This document shows, one piece after another, positions 35,308-45,600 of a DNA stretch of 64,000 bases; position 1 is the first letter of the stretch; each line of letters opens with the position of its first letter. The stretch is taken from assembly GCF_019492055.1 (NCBI RefSeq), contig NZ_JAICBX010000003.1, forward strand, positions 649,045 through 713,044, read 5' to 3'. Under the pieces are notes generated by a model. It was not told the DNA's origin. It made no database searches and was given only the letters and a program-made list of their open reading frames with translations. The position numbers and the translations under genes are program-made. This DNA comes from Flavimaribacter sediminis. GTDB taxonomy: Bacteria > Pseudomonadota > Alphaproteobacteria > Rhizobiales > Rhizobiaceae.

Positions 35308-38300
35308 ATGACCGCAGCATCACCGCAATTCGATAGCGACTACACCCTCGACCATCGCTATGACCGGAGCGAAGGTCGCGTCTATCTGACAGGCACACAG
35401 GCGCTCGCCCGCATCCTGCTCGACCAGGCCGCGCGCGACCGCGCCGCCGGCCTGAACACGGCGGGCTTTGTCTCCGGCTATCGCGGATCGCCGCTCGGCG
35501 GCGTCGATCTCGAACTCTGGCGCATCAAAAACCGGCTGAAGGATAACCACATCGAGTTTCTTCCGGCCGTGAACGAGGACCTCGCCGCAACCGCCATGCT
35601 CGGCTCGCAGCAGGTCGAGACCAGTCCCGACAGGCAGGTCGACGGCGTTTTCGGCCTTTGGTACGGCAAGGGCCCCGGCGTCGACCGGGCTGGCGACGCC
35701 CTCAAGCACGGCAACGCCTACGGTTCCTCTCCCCATGGCGGCGTTCTCGTCGTCGCCGGAGACGATCACGGCTGCGTCTCGTCTTCCATGCCGCATCAGT
35801 CGGACGTCGCCTTCATGGCCTGGTTCATGCCAACGCTGAATCCGGCGAGCATTGGCGAATATTTGCAGTTCGGCGAATATGGCTACGCGCTCAGCCGCTA
35901 TTGCGGCATGTGGGTCGGCTTCAAGGCAATCTCCGAGACGGTGGAGGCGGCAGCCTCCTTAGAGTTGCGCCCTTCACGGCAGTTCGTCTCGCCCGATCAC
36001 GCCATACCGGACACTGGCCTGCACTATCGCTGGCCGGATCTGCCCGGCCCGCAGATCGAGGAGCGCATGGAGGCGAAAAAAGAGGCGGTCTTCGCCTTTG
36101 CCGAGGCCAATCCCGTCGACCGCCGGATTTACGGCGTCGGGAACGCCAGCTTCGGCATCGTCACCACCGGCAAGGGCCACCTCGACCTGATGGAGGCGAT
36201 GCGGCTTCTGGGTCTCGACGAAGCCGCCTGCCGGTCGATCGGAATCGACATCTACAAGGTCGGCATGGTCTGGCCGCTTGCGCGCCGCGACGCGCTGGAT
36301 TTCGTGCGCGGCAAGCGCGAGGTGCTGGTGATCGAGGAAAAGCGCGGCATCATCGAAAGCCAGTTCAAGGAATATTTCTATGACTTCCCGGGCGACAAGC
36401 CGGACCACATGGTCGGCAAGCGCGACGAGGACGGAAACCGTCTCGTGCCCTGGACCGGCGAACTCTCTCCGATGCAGCTCGCGCCGATCGTCGCCGGCCG
36501 CCTCGACCGGCTGTTCGGCACGGACGAATACGGCAGGCGGGCGGCGCAGCTGACCGGGGCCGCAAGTCAGCCCATCGAAATCAGGGCCGGCGCGCGCACG
36601 CCCTATTTTTGCTCCGGCTGCCCGCACAACACTTCCACGAAGGTCCCGGAAGGATCGAAGGCGCTCGCCGGCATCGGCTGCCACTTCATGGCGAGCTGGA
36701 TGGATCGCGAGACATCCTCCCTCATCCAGATGGGCGGCGAAGGCGTCAACTGGGCCGCCTCGTCGAAATTCACCGGCAACGGCCACATCTTCCAGAATCT
36801 CGGCGAAGGCACCTGGTATCATTCCGGCTCCATGGCGATCCGGCAGGCGATTGCCGCCGGCGCCAACATCACCTACAAGATCCTGTTCAACGACGCCGTC
36901 GCCATGACCGGCGGCCAGCCTGTGGACGGTCCGGTCAGCGTCGAGACCATCGCCCATGAAGTGCGCAGCGAGGGCGTGGAGCGCATAGCGCTGGTCTCCG
37001 ACGAACCGGAGAATTTTTCCCTGTCCAAGCTGCCTGCCGGCGTGACCCTGCACCATCGAAAGGACCTCGACCCGGTGCAGAGGGAACTGCGGGAGGTGAA
37101 AGGCGTCTCCGTGCTGATCTACGCCCAGACCTGCGCCACGGAAAAACGCCGCCGCCGCAAGCGCGGAACGATGGAGGATCCGGAGCGCTTCGTCGTCATC
37201 AACGACCTCGTCTGCGAGGGATGCGGCGACTGTTCCGTCCAGTCCAACTGCCTCAGCGTCGAACCGAAGGAGACGCCTTTCGGCCGCAAGCGCCAGATCA
37301 ACCTGTCGACCTGCAACAAGGATTTCAGCTGCCTCGACGGCTTCTGCCCGAGCTTCGTCACCGTTGAGGGCGCCAAACGCCGCAAGACCCGGCCCGATGT
37401 GGTCGACAGTTCCGGCCTTGTCTCGCTGCTCGACCAGCCGCAGCTCCCCGCTCTCGATGAACCTTACGACCTGCTGGTCACCGGCGTCGGCGGCACCGGC
37501 GTCGTCACCGTCGGCGCGCTCATCACCATGGCCGCCCATCTTGAAAACAAGGGGTCTTCGGTGCTCGACTTTACCGGTTTCGCACAAAAATTCGGACCGG
37601 TCCTGAGCTACATCCGCATCGGCGAGACGCCGGACGCGATCAACCAGGTGCGCATTGACAGCAACGCAGCCGACGCGCTGATCGGCTGCGACATCGTCGT
37701 CGCCTCCTCGCCTCAGGCCTCGGCGACCTACCGACCCGGCATGGCGGCCGTTCTCAATCTCGCCGAAATGCCAACGGGCGAGATTGTCCGCTCCCGCGAC
37801 GCCGACCTCGCGGTCGACCGCCGCGTCGAGGCGATCAGGCGCGCCATCGGTCGCGACGACATTGCCTCAGTGGACGCCAACGCGCTGTCCACGCGCCTGC
37901 TGGGCGACACCGTTTTCGCCAATGTGATGATGCTCGGCATGGCCTGGCAGGCGGGGCTTGTCCCGGTTTCGCTGGCTGCGCTCATGCGGGCGATCGAACT
38001 GAACGGCGTCGCCGTCGAAACCAACAGGAAGGCCTTCGACTGGGGCCGCATCGCGCAGGCGCGGCCGGATCTCGTACCGGGCGACGCGGACGAACAGCCG
38101 ACCATCGAGACGCTGGAGCGCACGATCGCCCGCCGTGAGGCGTTTCTCGAAGACTATGCGAACCGGAAATACGCCGAACGCTATCGCGCCCTCGTCGATC
38201 GCGTCCAGGCGCGCGAGAAGGAGCAGGGAACCGAAGGCGTCACGGAAGCCGTCGCCCGGTCCCTCTTCAAGCTGATGGCCTACAAGGACGAGTACGAAGT

Positions 38301-38784
38301 TGCGCGTCTGCATGCGCGTCCGGCGTTTCTGGAGGAACTGAAGGAGAAATTCGAAGGCGATTTCCGCATCCACTACCATCTTGCGCCGCCGCTTGTGCCT
38401 TCCGAAAAAGACTGGCGCGGGCGGCCGCCCAAGCGCGCCTTCGGCCCGTGGATGCTCTCGGCGTTCCGGGTCCTCAAACATATGAAAGGCCTGCGCGGCA
38501 CGCCGCTCGATCCGTTTGGATACACGCAGGAGCGCCGCATGGAGCGAGACCTGATAGTCTGGTACGGTAGGATTGTCGAAACCTGCCTGAATGGTCTCGA
38601 CCGCGACAATCAGCGCCAGTGGCGCGCGGCGCTTGCGCTGCCGATGGACATAAGAGGCTATGGACCCGTCAAGCAAGAAGCGGTAGCAAGGGTCCGAACA
38701 GACATGACCCGTCGGCTTTCGGAACTGAACACGTCACCGCAGCCGGCGCCCAGCGCAGCAATCAGGGAATTGCACAATGTTTGA
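35308..38784 (+). CDS. Fused indolepyruvate:ferredoxin oxidoreductase (IorA-IorB)
   Basis: Thiamine-diphosphate enzyme of 1158 residues oxidatively decarboxylating aryl-pyruvates (indolepyruvate, phenylpyruvate) to aryl-acetyl-CoA. Order: pyrimidine-binding domain (about 30-250), TPP-binding domain with FCSGCPHNTS and GEGTWYHSG...NDAVAMTGGQP (about 430-560), 4Fe-4S region (about 620-680: VCEGCGDCSVQSNC and CNKDFSCLDGFCPS), then the gamma (IorB-like) domain with GVGGTGVVTVG and a C-terminal DUF6537-like tail. The ATG at 35308 has GGGAG 8 bases upstream. It overlaps the aminotransferase gene by 8 bases, giving the two successive steps of aromatic amino acid breakdown. Confidence 0.92.
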   Translation: MTAASPQFDSDYTLDHRYDRSEGRVYLTGTQALARILLDQAARDRAAGLNTAGFVSGYRGSPLGGVDLELWRIKNRLKDNHIEFLPAVNEDLAATAMLGSQQVETSPDRQVDGVFGLWYGKGPGVDRAGDALKHGNAYGSSPHGGVLVVAGDDHGCVSSSMPHQSDVAFMAWFMPTLNPASIGEYLQFGEYGYALSRYCGMWVGFKAISETVEAAASLELRPSRQFVSPDHAIPDTGLHYRWPDLPGPQIEERMEAKKEAVFAFAEANPVDRRIYGVGNASFGIVTTGKGHLDLMEAMRLLGLDEAACRSIGIDIYKVGMVWPLARRDALDFVRGKREVLVIEEKRGIIESQFKEYFYDFPGDKPDHMVGKRDEDGNRLVPWTGELSPMQLAPIVAGRLDRLFGTDEYGRRAAQLTGAASQPIEIRAGARTPYFCSGCPHNTSTKVPEGSKALAGIGCHFMASWMDRETSSLIQMGGEGVNWAASSKFTGNGHIFQNLGEGTWYHSGSMAIRQAIAAGANITYKILFNDAVAMTGGQPVDGPVSVETIAHEVRSEGVERIALVSDEPENFSLSKLPAGVTLHHRKDLDPVQRELREVKGVSVLIYAQTCATEKRRRRKRGTMEDPERFVVINDLVCEGCGDCSVQSNCLSVEPKETPFGRKRQINLSTCNKDFSCLDGFCPSFVTVEGAKRRKTRPDVVDSSGLVSLLDQPQLPALDEPYDLLVTGVGGTGVVTVGALITMAAHLENKGSSVLDFTGFAQKFGPVLSYIRIGETPDAINQVRIDSNAADALIGCDIVVASSPQASATYRPGMAAVLNLAEMPTGEIVRSRDADLAVDRRVEAIRRAIGRDDIASVDANALSTRLLGDTVFANVMMLGMAWQAGLVPVSLAALMRAIELNGVAVETNRKAFDWGRIAQARPDLVPGDADEQPTIETLERTIARREAFLEDYANRKYAERYRALVDRVQAREKEQGTEGVTEAVARSLFKLMAYKDEYEVARLHARPAFLEELKEKFEGDFRIHYHLAPPLVPSEKDWRGRPPKRAFGPWMLSAFRVLKHMKGLRGTPLDPFGYTQERRMERDLIVWYGRIVETCLNGLDRDNQRQWRAALALPMDIRGYGPVKQEAVARVRTDMTRRLSELNTSPQPAPSAAIRELHNV

Positions 38785-39961
38785 AAACGTACAGGCCGCG
38801 CCCGCCGACAAGATCCTCGGGCTGATGATGCAGTTTCGCGAGGATCCGCGGGATAACAAGCTCGACCTCGGCGTCGGCGTCTACAAGGACAGCCATGGCG
38901 ACACGCCGGTTCTGGCCGCCGTCAAGTCGGCCGAATTGCGCCTGTTCGATTCCCAGAAGACCAAGGCCTATGTCGGGGTCCAGGGCGACAAGGAGTTCTG
39001 CGCCGAGATGGCGTCGCTGGTGCTTGGCGACAGCGTGTCCATGGACAGGGCGCGGATCTGCCAGGCCCCGGGCGGCACCGGCGCGCTGTCGATCCTTTCC
39101 ATGCTGATCGGACGCACGGCGCCGGATGCGACCGTCTGGCTCTCCGATCCGACATGGCCGAACCACATGCCGCTGCTCAAGAACGCGCGTCTGAAGACGC
39201 AGCAATACCCCTATTACGACACCAAGAACGGCAAGCTGCTGTTCGACGGGATGATGGAAGCGCTGTCGGCGGCAAAGCCCGGCGACGTGCTGCTGGTCCA
39301 CGGTTGCTGCCACAACCCCACCGGCGCCGATCTCGACCTCGCACAATGGGCGGCGATCGCCGATCTGTGTCTGGAAAAAGGGCTGCTGCCCTTTGTCGAT
39401 TTCGCCTATCTCGGCTTCGGCGACGGGCTCGAGGAAGACGCAGCCGGCTTGCGCCTTCTCGCTTCGAAAGTGCCGGAAATGCTGATTGCCGCAAGCTGCT
39501 CGAAGAATTTCGGCGTTTATCGCGAACGCGTGGGCGCCGCGATGATCATCGCAGCGGCTCCGGCGCAGGCCGAAGCGACCTTCACGCAGCTGATGTCGGT
39601 GACCCGCGCCGTCTATTCGATGCCGCCGGACCATGGGGCAGCGATCGTGCGCATGGTGCTGACGGATCCGCATCTGAAAAGCGAATGGATCACCGAACTC
39701 AACGACATGCGCAACCGCATGCTGAAGCTCCGTTCCGGCTTCGCCGAAGCGCTGCGTCGCGAATCCAATTCCTCGCGCTTCGATTTCATCGCCGACCAGC
39801 GCGGCATGTTCTCGCGTCTCGGCATCGCGCCGGAGGAGATCGACCGCATCCGCGCCGATCACGGCATCTACATTGTCGGCGACAGCCGCATCAATATCGC
39901 CGGCCTGCCGGATAACCGGCTCGACGAGGTGGCGCGCGCCATCGTGTCGTCGATCGAGTAG
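38777..39961 (+). CDS. Aromatic amino acid aminotransferase (TyrB/AspC I-gamma type)
   Basis: Class I aminotransferase of 394 residues. It starts MFENVQAAPADKILGLM, typical of the enterobacterial-type aspartate/aromatic aminotransferases, with LDLGVGVYKD, CCHNPTGADL and the Schiff-base lysine K243 in SCSKNFGVYRERVG. It probably converts phenylalanine, tyrosine or tryptophan to the 2-oxo acid used by the oxidoreductase, with which it overlaps by 8 bases. A role in biosynthesis or aspartate metabolism cannot be excluded. Confidence 0.9.
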   Translation: MFENVQAAPADKILGLMMQFREDPRDNKLDLGVGVYKDSHGDTPVLAAVKSAELRLFDSQKTKAYVGVQGDKEFCAEMASLVLGDSVSMDRARICQAPGGTGALSILSMLIGRTAPDATVWLSDPTWPNHMPLLKNARLKTQQYPYYDTKNGKLLFDGMMEALSAAKPGDVLLVHGCCHNPTGADLDLAQWAAIADLCLEKGLLPFVDFAYLGFGDGLEEDAAGLRLLASKVPEMLIAASCSKNFGVYRERVGAAMIIAAAPAQAEATFTQLMSVTRAVYSMPPDHGAAIVRMVLTDPHLKSEWITELNDMRNRMLKLRSGFAEALRRESNSSRFDFIADQRGMFSRLGIAPEEIDRIRADHGIYIVGDSRINIAGLPDNRLDEVARAIVSSIE

Positions 39962-39967
39962 TGATCT

Positions 39968-39989
39968 CCGGCGGCTGCAGCGCCGCCGG
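39968..39989. terminator. Hairpin between convergent aminotransferase and methyltransferase genes
   Basis: CCGGCGGC-TGCAGC-GCCGCCGG, an 8-base-pair stem in the 34-base gap between convergent stops. No T-run, so termination strength is uncertain. Confidence 0.5.
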
Positions 39990-39995
39990 TTCGCC

Positions 39996-40811
39996 TCATC
40001 GCCGCTCGCCGATCGTCACCAGATACTCGCGCTTGATGTGCAGCAGACCGTCCGCTGTCTCATAGCGCGCGTGATAGGCGTCGAGGTCCCGGATGAAGGC
40101 CGTTCGGGCGTCTCTCTCCAGCCTGTCCATGACATCGCGCACGGGCCCGAACCCGCGCATGTACCAGTTGCGGATGTGCTCCGGGGAATCGTGATAGGCG
40201 TTGCTTACGCCCCGCTCGAACGTCAGATCGAATGAACCGCCGAGTAGCCCCTCAAGGCAGTCCGGCTCGCCCCAGTCGAACGGAGAGCGCGCCGGCGCCG
40301 GCGCATCGCCGTGACTGGCAATCAGCCCGAAGAATTCGGCGACGCTGCCGCCGGGAACCCAGGTGGCGAGCGCCAGCCGGCCGCCCGGCCTGCACACGCG
40401 CGAAAGTTCAGATGCAGCCTTTTCGTGATTGGCCGCGAACATCACCCCGAAGGTCGAGATCACCCTGTCGAATTGCGCGTCGGCGAAGGGCAGGTCTTCC
40501 GCGTCGGCCTGCCTGTAGCGAATCGGCGGATGCCCCGGTCCGGAGAGGGTGACGGCTGCGTCGAGAAGCGCCTCGGAGATGTCGACGGCCGTCACGTCGG
40601 CGCCGCTGCGCGCCACGTTGCGCGCCGTCCAGCCCGTGCCGGTCGCCACATCCAGCGCCGCGTCGCCGGCGGATGCAGCAAGCCGCTGGGCCGCATGGGC
40701 GAGCGCGTCGGAAATAACGAAACTGATATCGTCATAGTCCCTGCCGCCCTTGCCCCAGAGCCGGGCTGCGTCCCGGTGATGGGAAAGAACAGTCGTATCC
40801 GTATCAAGCAT
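39996..40811 (-). CDS. Class I SAM-dependent methyltransferase
   Basis: Methyltransferase of 271 residues of the UbiE/type 11 group. Motif I is ALDVATGTGWTARNVA (about residues 50-65), followed by VTAVDISEALLDAA, the post-I DAEDLPFADAQFDRV and LSRVCRPGGRLALATWV. The substrate cannot be inferred; it is divergent from the HxlR regulator, which may control it. It is not next to quinone genes, so the call ubiE is not warranted. Confidence 0.85.
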   Translation of the reverse strand: MLDTDTTVLSHHRDAARLWGKGGRDYDDISFVISDALAHAAQRLAASAGDAALDVATGTGWTARNVARSGADVTAVDISEALLDAAVTLSGPGHPPIRYRQADAEDLPFADAQFDRVISTFGVMFAANHEKAASELSRVCRPGGRLALATWVPGGSVAEFFGLIASHGDAPAPARSPFDWGEPDCLEGLLGGSFDLTFERGVSNAYHDSPEHIRNWYMRGFGPVRDVMDRLERDARTAFIRDLDAYHARYETADGLLHIKREYLVTIGERR

Positions 40812-40868
40812 TTTCGCCTCCTTGCGTTTGTCATGCGAAGGAGACCACGCGCCGGCGGGCGAAAACAG

Positions 40869-40881
40869 TACACGAAGTGTA
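40869..40881. promoter_or_regulatory. Palindrome between methyltransferase and HxlR genes, candidate HxlR operator
   Basis: TACAC-GAA-GTGTA, a perfect inverted repeat in the 122-base divergent gap. HxlR-type regulators commonly bind such short palindromes, with motifs of the GTAC...GTAC kind reported. A second pair, ATTCG-N10-CGAAT, lies just downstream. Confidence 0.5.
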
Positions 40882-40933
40882 GTATTCGCCAGCTACAACG
40901 AATGGTATTCTCTTCTCCAGGGAGAAAGACGCC

Positions 40934-41623
40934 ATGAAGACCTACGGACAGTTCTGCCCCATCGCCAAGGCCTCCGAAGTTTTCTGCGAGCGATGGACGT
41001 CGCTCATCCTGCGCGACCTGGCCGTCGGCGCGACCCGGTTTTCCCAATTGCAGCGAGGCATTCCGCTCGCTTCGCCCACCCTGCTTTCCAGGCGTCTGAA
41101 ACAGCTGGAGGCGGAAGGCGTCGTCGAGCGGCGAAGGGCCGAGGGCCGGCAAAGCTGGACCTATCACCTGACGCCCGCCGGCGAGGAATTCGTGCCGATC
41201 GTCATTGCGCTTGGCGTTTGGGGACAGCGCTGGACGCGTCGCCAGCTTCAGGAGCACGAAATCGACCTGGATCTGCTTCTCTGGGCTATGGAAAACAGCG
41301 TCAATCCGTCCGCCTTCAAAAAGGAGCGCGCCGTCGTCGAGATCCAGTTCACCGATCAGCCCGCACACAAGCGCCGCTGGTGGTTCCTCAACGAAAAGGA
41401 GCGCTGCGAATTGTGCATCAAGGAGCCCGGCTTCGACGTCGACCTCTATGTCCGGTCGGATCTGCCGACGCTGATCTATGTCTGGCGGGGAGACATGTCC
41501 CTGACGCAGGCTCTGGAGGCGGACCGGCTTGAGGCGCATGGCGACCGGATGGCCGCAAAGACGCTGCGCGCGTGGCTGGGCGTCAGTTCACTCGCCCATG
41601 TCCAGCCGGCCGGGCAAGAGTAA
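40934..41623 (+). CDS. HxlR family winged-helix regulator
   Basis: Regulator of 229 residues. The HxlR domain occupies residues about 1-95 (CPIAKASEVFCERWTSLILR, GIPLASPTLLSRRLKQLEAE, TYHLTPAGEEF). The remaining 130 residues form an SCP2-like C-terminal domain seen in longer HxlR proteins (EIDLDLLLWAMENSVNPSAF, VDLYVRSDLPTLIYVWRGD), perhaps a lipid or small-molecule sensor. GGGAGAAAG precedes the ATG. Divergent from the methyltransferase gene. Confidence 0.87.
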   Translation: MKTYGQFCPIAKASEVFCERWTSLILRDLAVGATRFSQLQRGIPLASPTLLSRRLKQLEAEGVVERRRAEGRQSWTYHLTPAGEEFVPIVIALGVWGQRWTRRQLQEHEIDLDLLLWAMENSVNPSAFKKERAVVEIQFTDQPAHKRRWWFLNEKERCELCIKEPGFDVDLYVRSDLPTLIYVWRGDMSLTQALEADRLEAHGDRMAAKTLRAWLGVSSLAHVQPAGQE

Positions 41624-41637
41624 CGTCCGGGCTCGCG

Positions 41638-42495
41638 TCAGCTGGTTTTGCGGATGAAGGACTTGTAGATATAACCCTTGCTGCCGTCATAGACGACTTC
41701 ACACCAGTGGCGGCATGACGCGTCCGTCTTGATCGCCGCGTTGGCCGGCACCACCTGCATGACGCGGGAGCCGTTGGCCGGGGCGGAACGCAGATTGACG
41801 GCCTTGGTCGTGCGGCCGGCGACCAATCCGTGGTCATCGGCTTGCGGCGCTTTCTCGACGACCTTCTCCGGTTTTTTGGCCGGCTCCGGCATCGTCGCCG
41901 CATGCTCGGAAGAAAGCGACGACAGGATCACTTCCGTAACGCCGTCTTCCTCGACCGGCTCTTCCATCGCGACGAGCTTTTCTTCCGTGTCGGCGATCGC
42001 GATGTCTTCGGCGTTGCGGTCGATCGACCCTGTCCGCGCCGTATCGATTTCCGACTCCACCCAGGCGTTGGCGAGACGCACCGCGGCGACATCCTGACGC
42101 AGCAACGGATTGATCCGCTTGGCCGTCTGCTTGAGATCCGGCGCTTCTCCGGTTGAGACCGGGGCCCTGACCCGAACCACGCGGGCGCGTTTGGTTGGGG
42201 TGGACGCAGTCGCGGTCGCCGGCGCCTCAAAAGATCGCTCGTCTTCCGGCGTAACAACGGCGACCGTCTGCGCCATCCTGATCTCGGGTTTTTCTTCTTC
42301 CGACGCCGCCCCTACAGTCGTGAAATCAGGCGCCAGAGCCGTGCCTATGCCGATTCCGGCAAGAGCGAAAACCGCGAGCGGCAGAAGGTGCCGGGCCTTG
42401 CGCGTTTCCAGGTCTGCGCCAATCCTCCGGACCTCCATGTCGGACATCAGTCCGTTTTTCCTGTCCATGAATCCCGTCTCCGCATTTCTTTTCAT
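41638..42495 (-). CDS. Membrane-anchored bacterial SH3 domain protein
   Basis: Protein of 285 residues: a short cytoplasmic head, one membrane helix (about 38-60, LLPLAVFALAGIGIGTALAP), a long low-complexity acidic and basic linker (about 65-205), and a C-terminal SH3b domain (about 215-283: KAVNLRSAPANGSRVMQVVP then CRHWCEVVYDGSKGYIYKSF). Such proteins usually bind peptidoglycan from the periplasmic side. The start may instead be the ATG at 42468, nine codons later. It is on the same strand as the autotransporter gene but separated by its terminator. Confidence 0.8.
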   Translation of the reverse strand: MKRNAETGFMDRKNGLMSDMEVRRIGADLETRKARHLLPLAVFALAGIGIGTALAPDFTTVGAASEEEKPEIRMAQTVAVVTPEDERSFEAPATATASTPTKRARVVRVRAPVSTGEAPDLKQTAKRINPLLRQDVAAVRLANAWVESEIDTARTGSIDRNAEDIAIADTEEKLVAMEEPVEEDGVTEVILSSLSSEHAATMPEPAKKPEKVVEKAPQADDHGLVAGRTTKAVNLRSAPANGSRVMQVVPANAAIKTDASCRHWCEVVYDGSKGYIYKSFIRKTS

Positions 42496-42596
42496 CGTGC
42501 ACTAAAAGGGCAGTTTCGGGCGAAATTCGGGTGACGGGTTCACATTGCGTTTACTATGTTAACATGCGGTGATATCGCGGCATGCCTGTGCAGACA

Positions 42597-42627
42597 CAAA
42601 AAGACCGGCGTCGCGAAGACGCCGGTC
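42597..42627 (-). terminator. Intrinsic terminator of the autotransporter gene
   Basis: Minus strand GACCGGCGTC-TTCGC-GACGCCGGTC followed by TTTTTGTGT: a 10-base-pair stem with a short T-run, 27 bases after the autotransporter stop. Confidence 0.85.
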
Positions 42628-42653
42628 CGAAGATTTTCGACTATGGGTGAGGC

Positions 42654-45600
42654 TTACCAGTTGACCCGGAAGCCGCCCTTTGCGTTCAGGGTCGTGTAGG
42701 TGCTGTTGAACTCGGTTCCGCCCGAGATGAAGCCCGACATCGACCTGTTGGCGTTGGTCACGTTCAGAACAGCCGAAACTTCTCCAAAGACGCCGTCGAT
42801 GCCGTCCTGGAATGTTGCGGAGCTGCCTGAGCCAATGTCCGTCACAGTCACGCTGTTGGCGTCATCGAACTCGTTCCACACCTTGCCGAGCAGAGAGACT
42901 TCCGCCTGCGCGCCGCTTGACATGTCGAAGTCGGTGCCGATCCTGGCGCCGGCGCCGGCCCGAAAGCTGTTGCCGTCGCTGAAGCTGACTGCTGCGCCGC
43001 CCGACTGGAAGTCGTCGAGGCTGGTGCTGACATAGGCGATGGAGGCGATCGGCTCGATATAGCCGCGATTGCCCTGGAAGCGGTAGCCTGTATTGGCGAG
43101 GATACCGACGCTGGTTGCGTCCGGGCTTCCGGAGACTGCATTGACGCCGTTCACATTGGCCGTGTAGTCGCCGCTCAGGAAGTCGGCCTTGATAGTCGCA
43201 TCGACGTAGAAGTTGCCCTTCGTGTAATCGAGATAGGCGCCGATGGTCGCGCCGTCGAAGTCCGCCGAGGCGGCCCAGGACGTGAAGTCGGACTGCGAGC
43301 TGACGTAGCCGCCGAACAGGCCTGCGCGGAACGGACCGTCGTCGCCAAAGCGCATGTCGATACCGCCGATGATGCTGTAGATGTCCTGGTCGTAGCTGGT
43401 GTCGACCACCGACGTCACACCGCCAACAGAGCGGGCAAGTTCGGTGTCCCGGTCGGTCCACGAACCCTGAACCTTCAGCCAGACGCCCTTGTTGTATGCG
43501 GCGGTTTCGATCGGCGCGACCGGAGTGGGCGCTGCGGTGATGAAGTCGGCGTTGTAGGTGGTGCCGAAGGCTTCAGGCCAGCGATTGCCGCGGATGTGAT
43601 CGGCGACCACGTCGTTGGTCTGGTACCAGGTGTTCTGAACCTGCGTCACGAGCGACGGAAGCTGGTCGACGGTCGGCGCCCAGGTGCTGCGCAGCTCGAA
43701 TTCGTCATAGTCTTCGTCCTGCGCCATGTACCAGGCGAACATGCCGTCGGCGATCATGCCGGTGTTGCCCCAGTTGAAATAACCGTCGGACGCCGAAGAT
43801 ATATAGAAGGCGTCGCCTTCGACGCACGGCCCGTAACAGTTATTGTCGATGTAGGCGTTTTCGTCATACTCCACAACGTCGATGCCGTACTCGTTGATGC
43901 CGCCCGGCGAGCTGCTCAACACATTGACGATTACGCCGTTCGAACCCTCGATATTGTAAGCGTAGTCGGAGGAGTAGTTCGAGAATACGAGACGGTCGGA
44001 CATACCGTTGTAAAGATCGACATCGACCGCAACGTGACCGTAGCCGCCCCAGCCCGAGGTGTAGCTGCTCGTGTTGAGGAAGTTGACATAGGTGCGGTCA
44101 TAGGCGTCGCCGTCAACCATGCTCAACGCGCCGTCATTGTCGAACCAGTTGAGCGCGAATGTCGCGGAATCGGAGTCGCCGTCGCCGAAAGCGGTCTGGA
44201 TAACGCCGTCGCTCTCGTTGTAGAGGCGGCCGGTCTGTCCGAGGTAATTCTCACCCAGCGTATACCAGGCCCCGGAGTTGCTGACCGTATTTGCGTAGTC
44301 CGTGTCCTCGAGAAGAACGCGGCCAACAGCGATGCCGGAGTTGTCGAAGTTGAAGTTGTAATACTCCTCGGCGACGATCAGGACGTCGTCAGCCGCATCG
44401 GCGTAGTTTTCCAGATTGCTCAGGCTGCCGGCGGCGCCCGCAGACAGGGCGTAGTCGGAAATGCTTGCGACCTCGTACCAGATGTCGGCCGTGCCGTCGT
44501 AATCGTCGACATCAGCGAAGAAGTCGACAGGCACGCCATTCAGGATGCTGGTGTTGATCGTGTCGCCGTCAACCGTGAAACCGGGCAGATTGACGCTGCC
44601 GGCAATGCCGGTGTTCATGATCTCGACTTCGTCGAAACCACCAACATAATACACAGGCATGTCTTCGCTGCCGTAACCGACGGCAAGTCCGCCCGTATGA
44701 ATATACCCGCTATAGAAGGAGGACATCTCGACTGCGCTGCCCATCGGGGCGATATAAAAAGCGTTGTCGCCGGAATAGTACCCGCCGGCGCCGTAGTAGC
44801 CGACATAGGCCGTGGCGCCCACGCCCTCCACGTCGACAGCGTCTCCTGTCGCCGAATAGATCAGGCCGTCCATATTGTTGATGACGACGTCGGCGCCGAT
44901 GTCGGACAGGTATACGCCGTCCTGATAGTCGTCGCCGAGAGCCAGTATTGTGCCGCCGCCGATGTAGTTGTTGTCGTCGTCGTAGCCATAGGAGCCGTTG
45001 TCGATTTCAACGCTTCCATTGGTTGAATAGATGTTGATGCCGTATCCGTCCAGACCGGCGACGAGCCCGCCCCTGTTGTCGAAGTCTACTGACGTATAGC
45101 CGGGCGCGTTCATTCCGACATTGCCGATCTCCACGCCGGTGCCGTTGTAGCCGCCGATCAGGCCAAGCCTGTTGTCGATGATCACATAGCCGTCATTGTC
45201 GTAGCTGGGCTCGCCGATGTCATAGAGCCGGATGCCGTGGCTTTCGCCGAAGATGCCGGAGAGACCGGCGTCATAGAGGCCGGTCGCGAGGGCTTCAACG
45301 TCGCCGGAATAGCTGCCGATCGCCGTCTCGACGCCGGCGATGCTCAGACCCTTGTTCCAGGTCTCCTTGTTGTCGATGACGACGTCGCCGTCGATCTCGT
45401 CAAGATCAACGCCCTGTCCGAACGTGCCGAGAATAAGGCCGCCGCGGGTCACGACCGCATCGTTCTCCATCTCGCCCTTGTTGTCGATATAGAGTTCGTT
45501 TTCAGGCATCTCATCGGAATTCCAGACATCCGAGACGTCGATGCCATCCCAGTAACCGGCGATAATGCCAGCCGTATTGATGATGCCGACGCTCGCCTCG

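Noticed and set aside
43596..45026. 476-codon plus-strand frame opposite the autotransporter
   Set aside because: Valine- and aspartate-rich mirror of the repetitive passenger; no motifs of its own.
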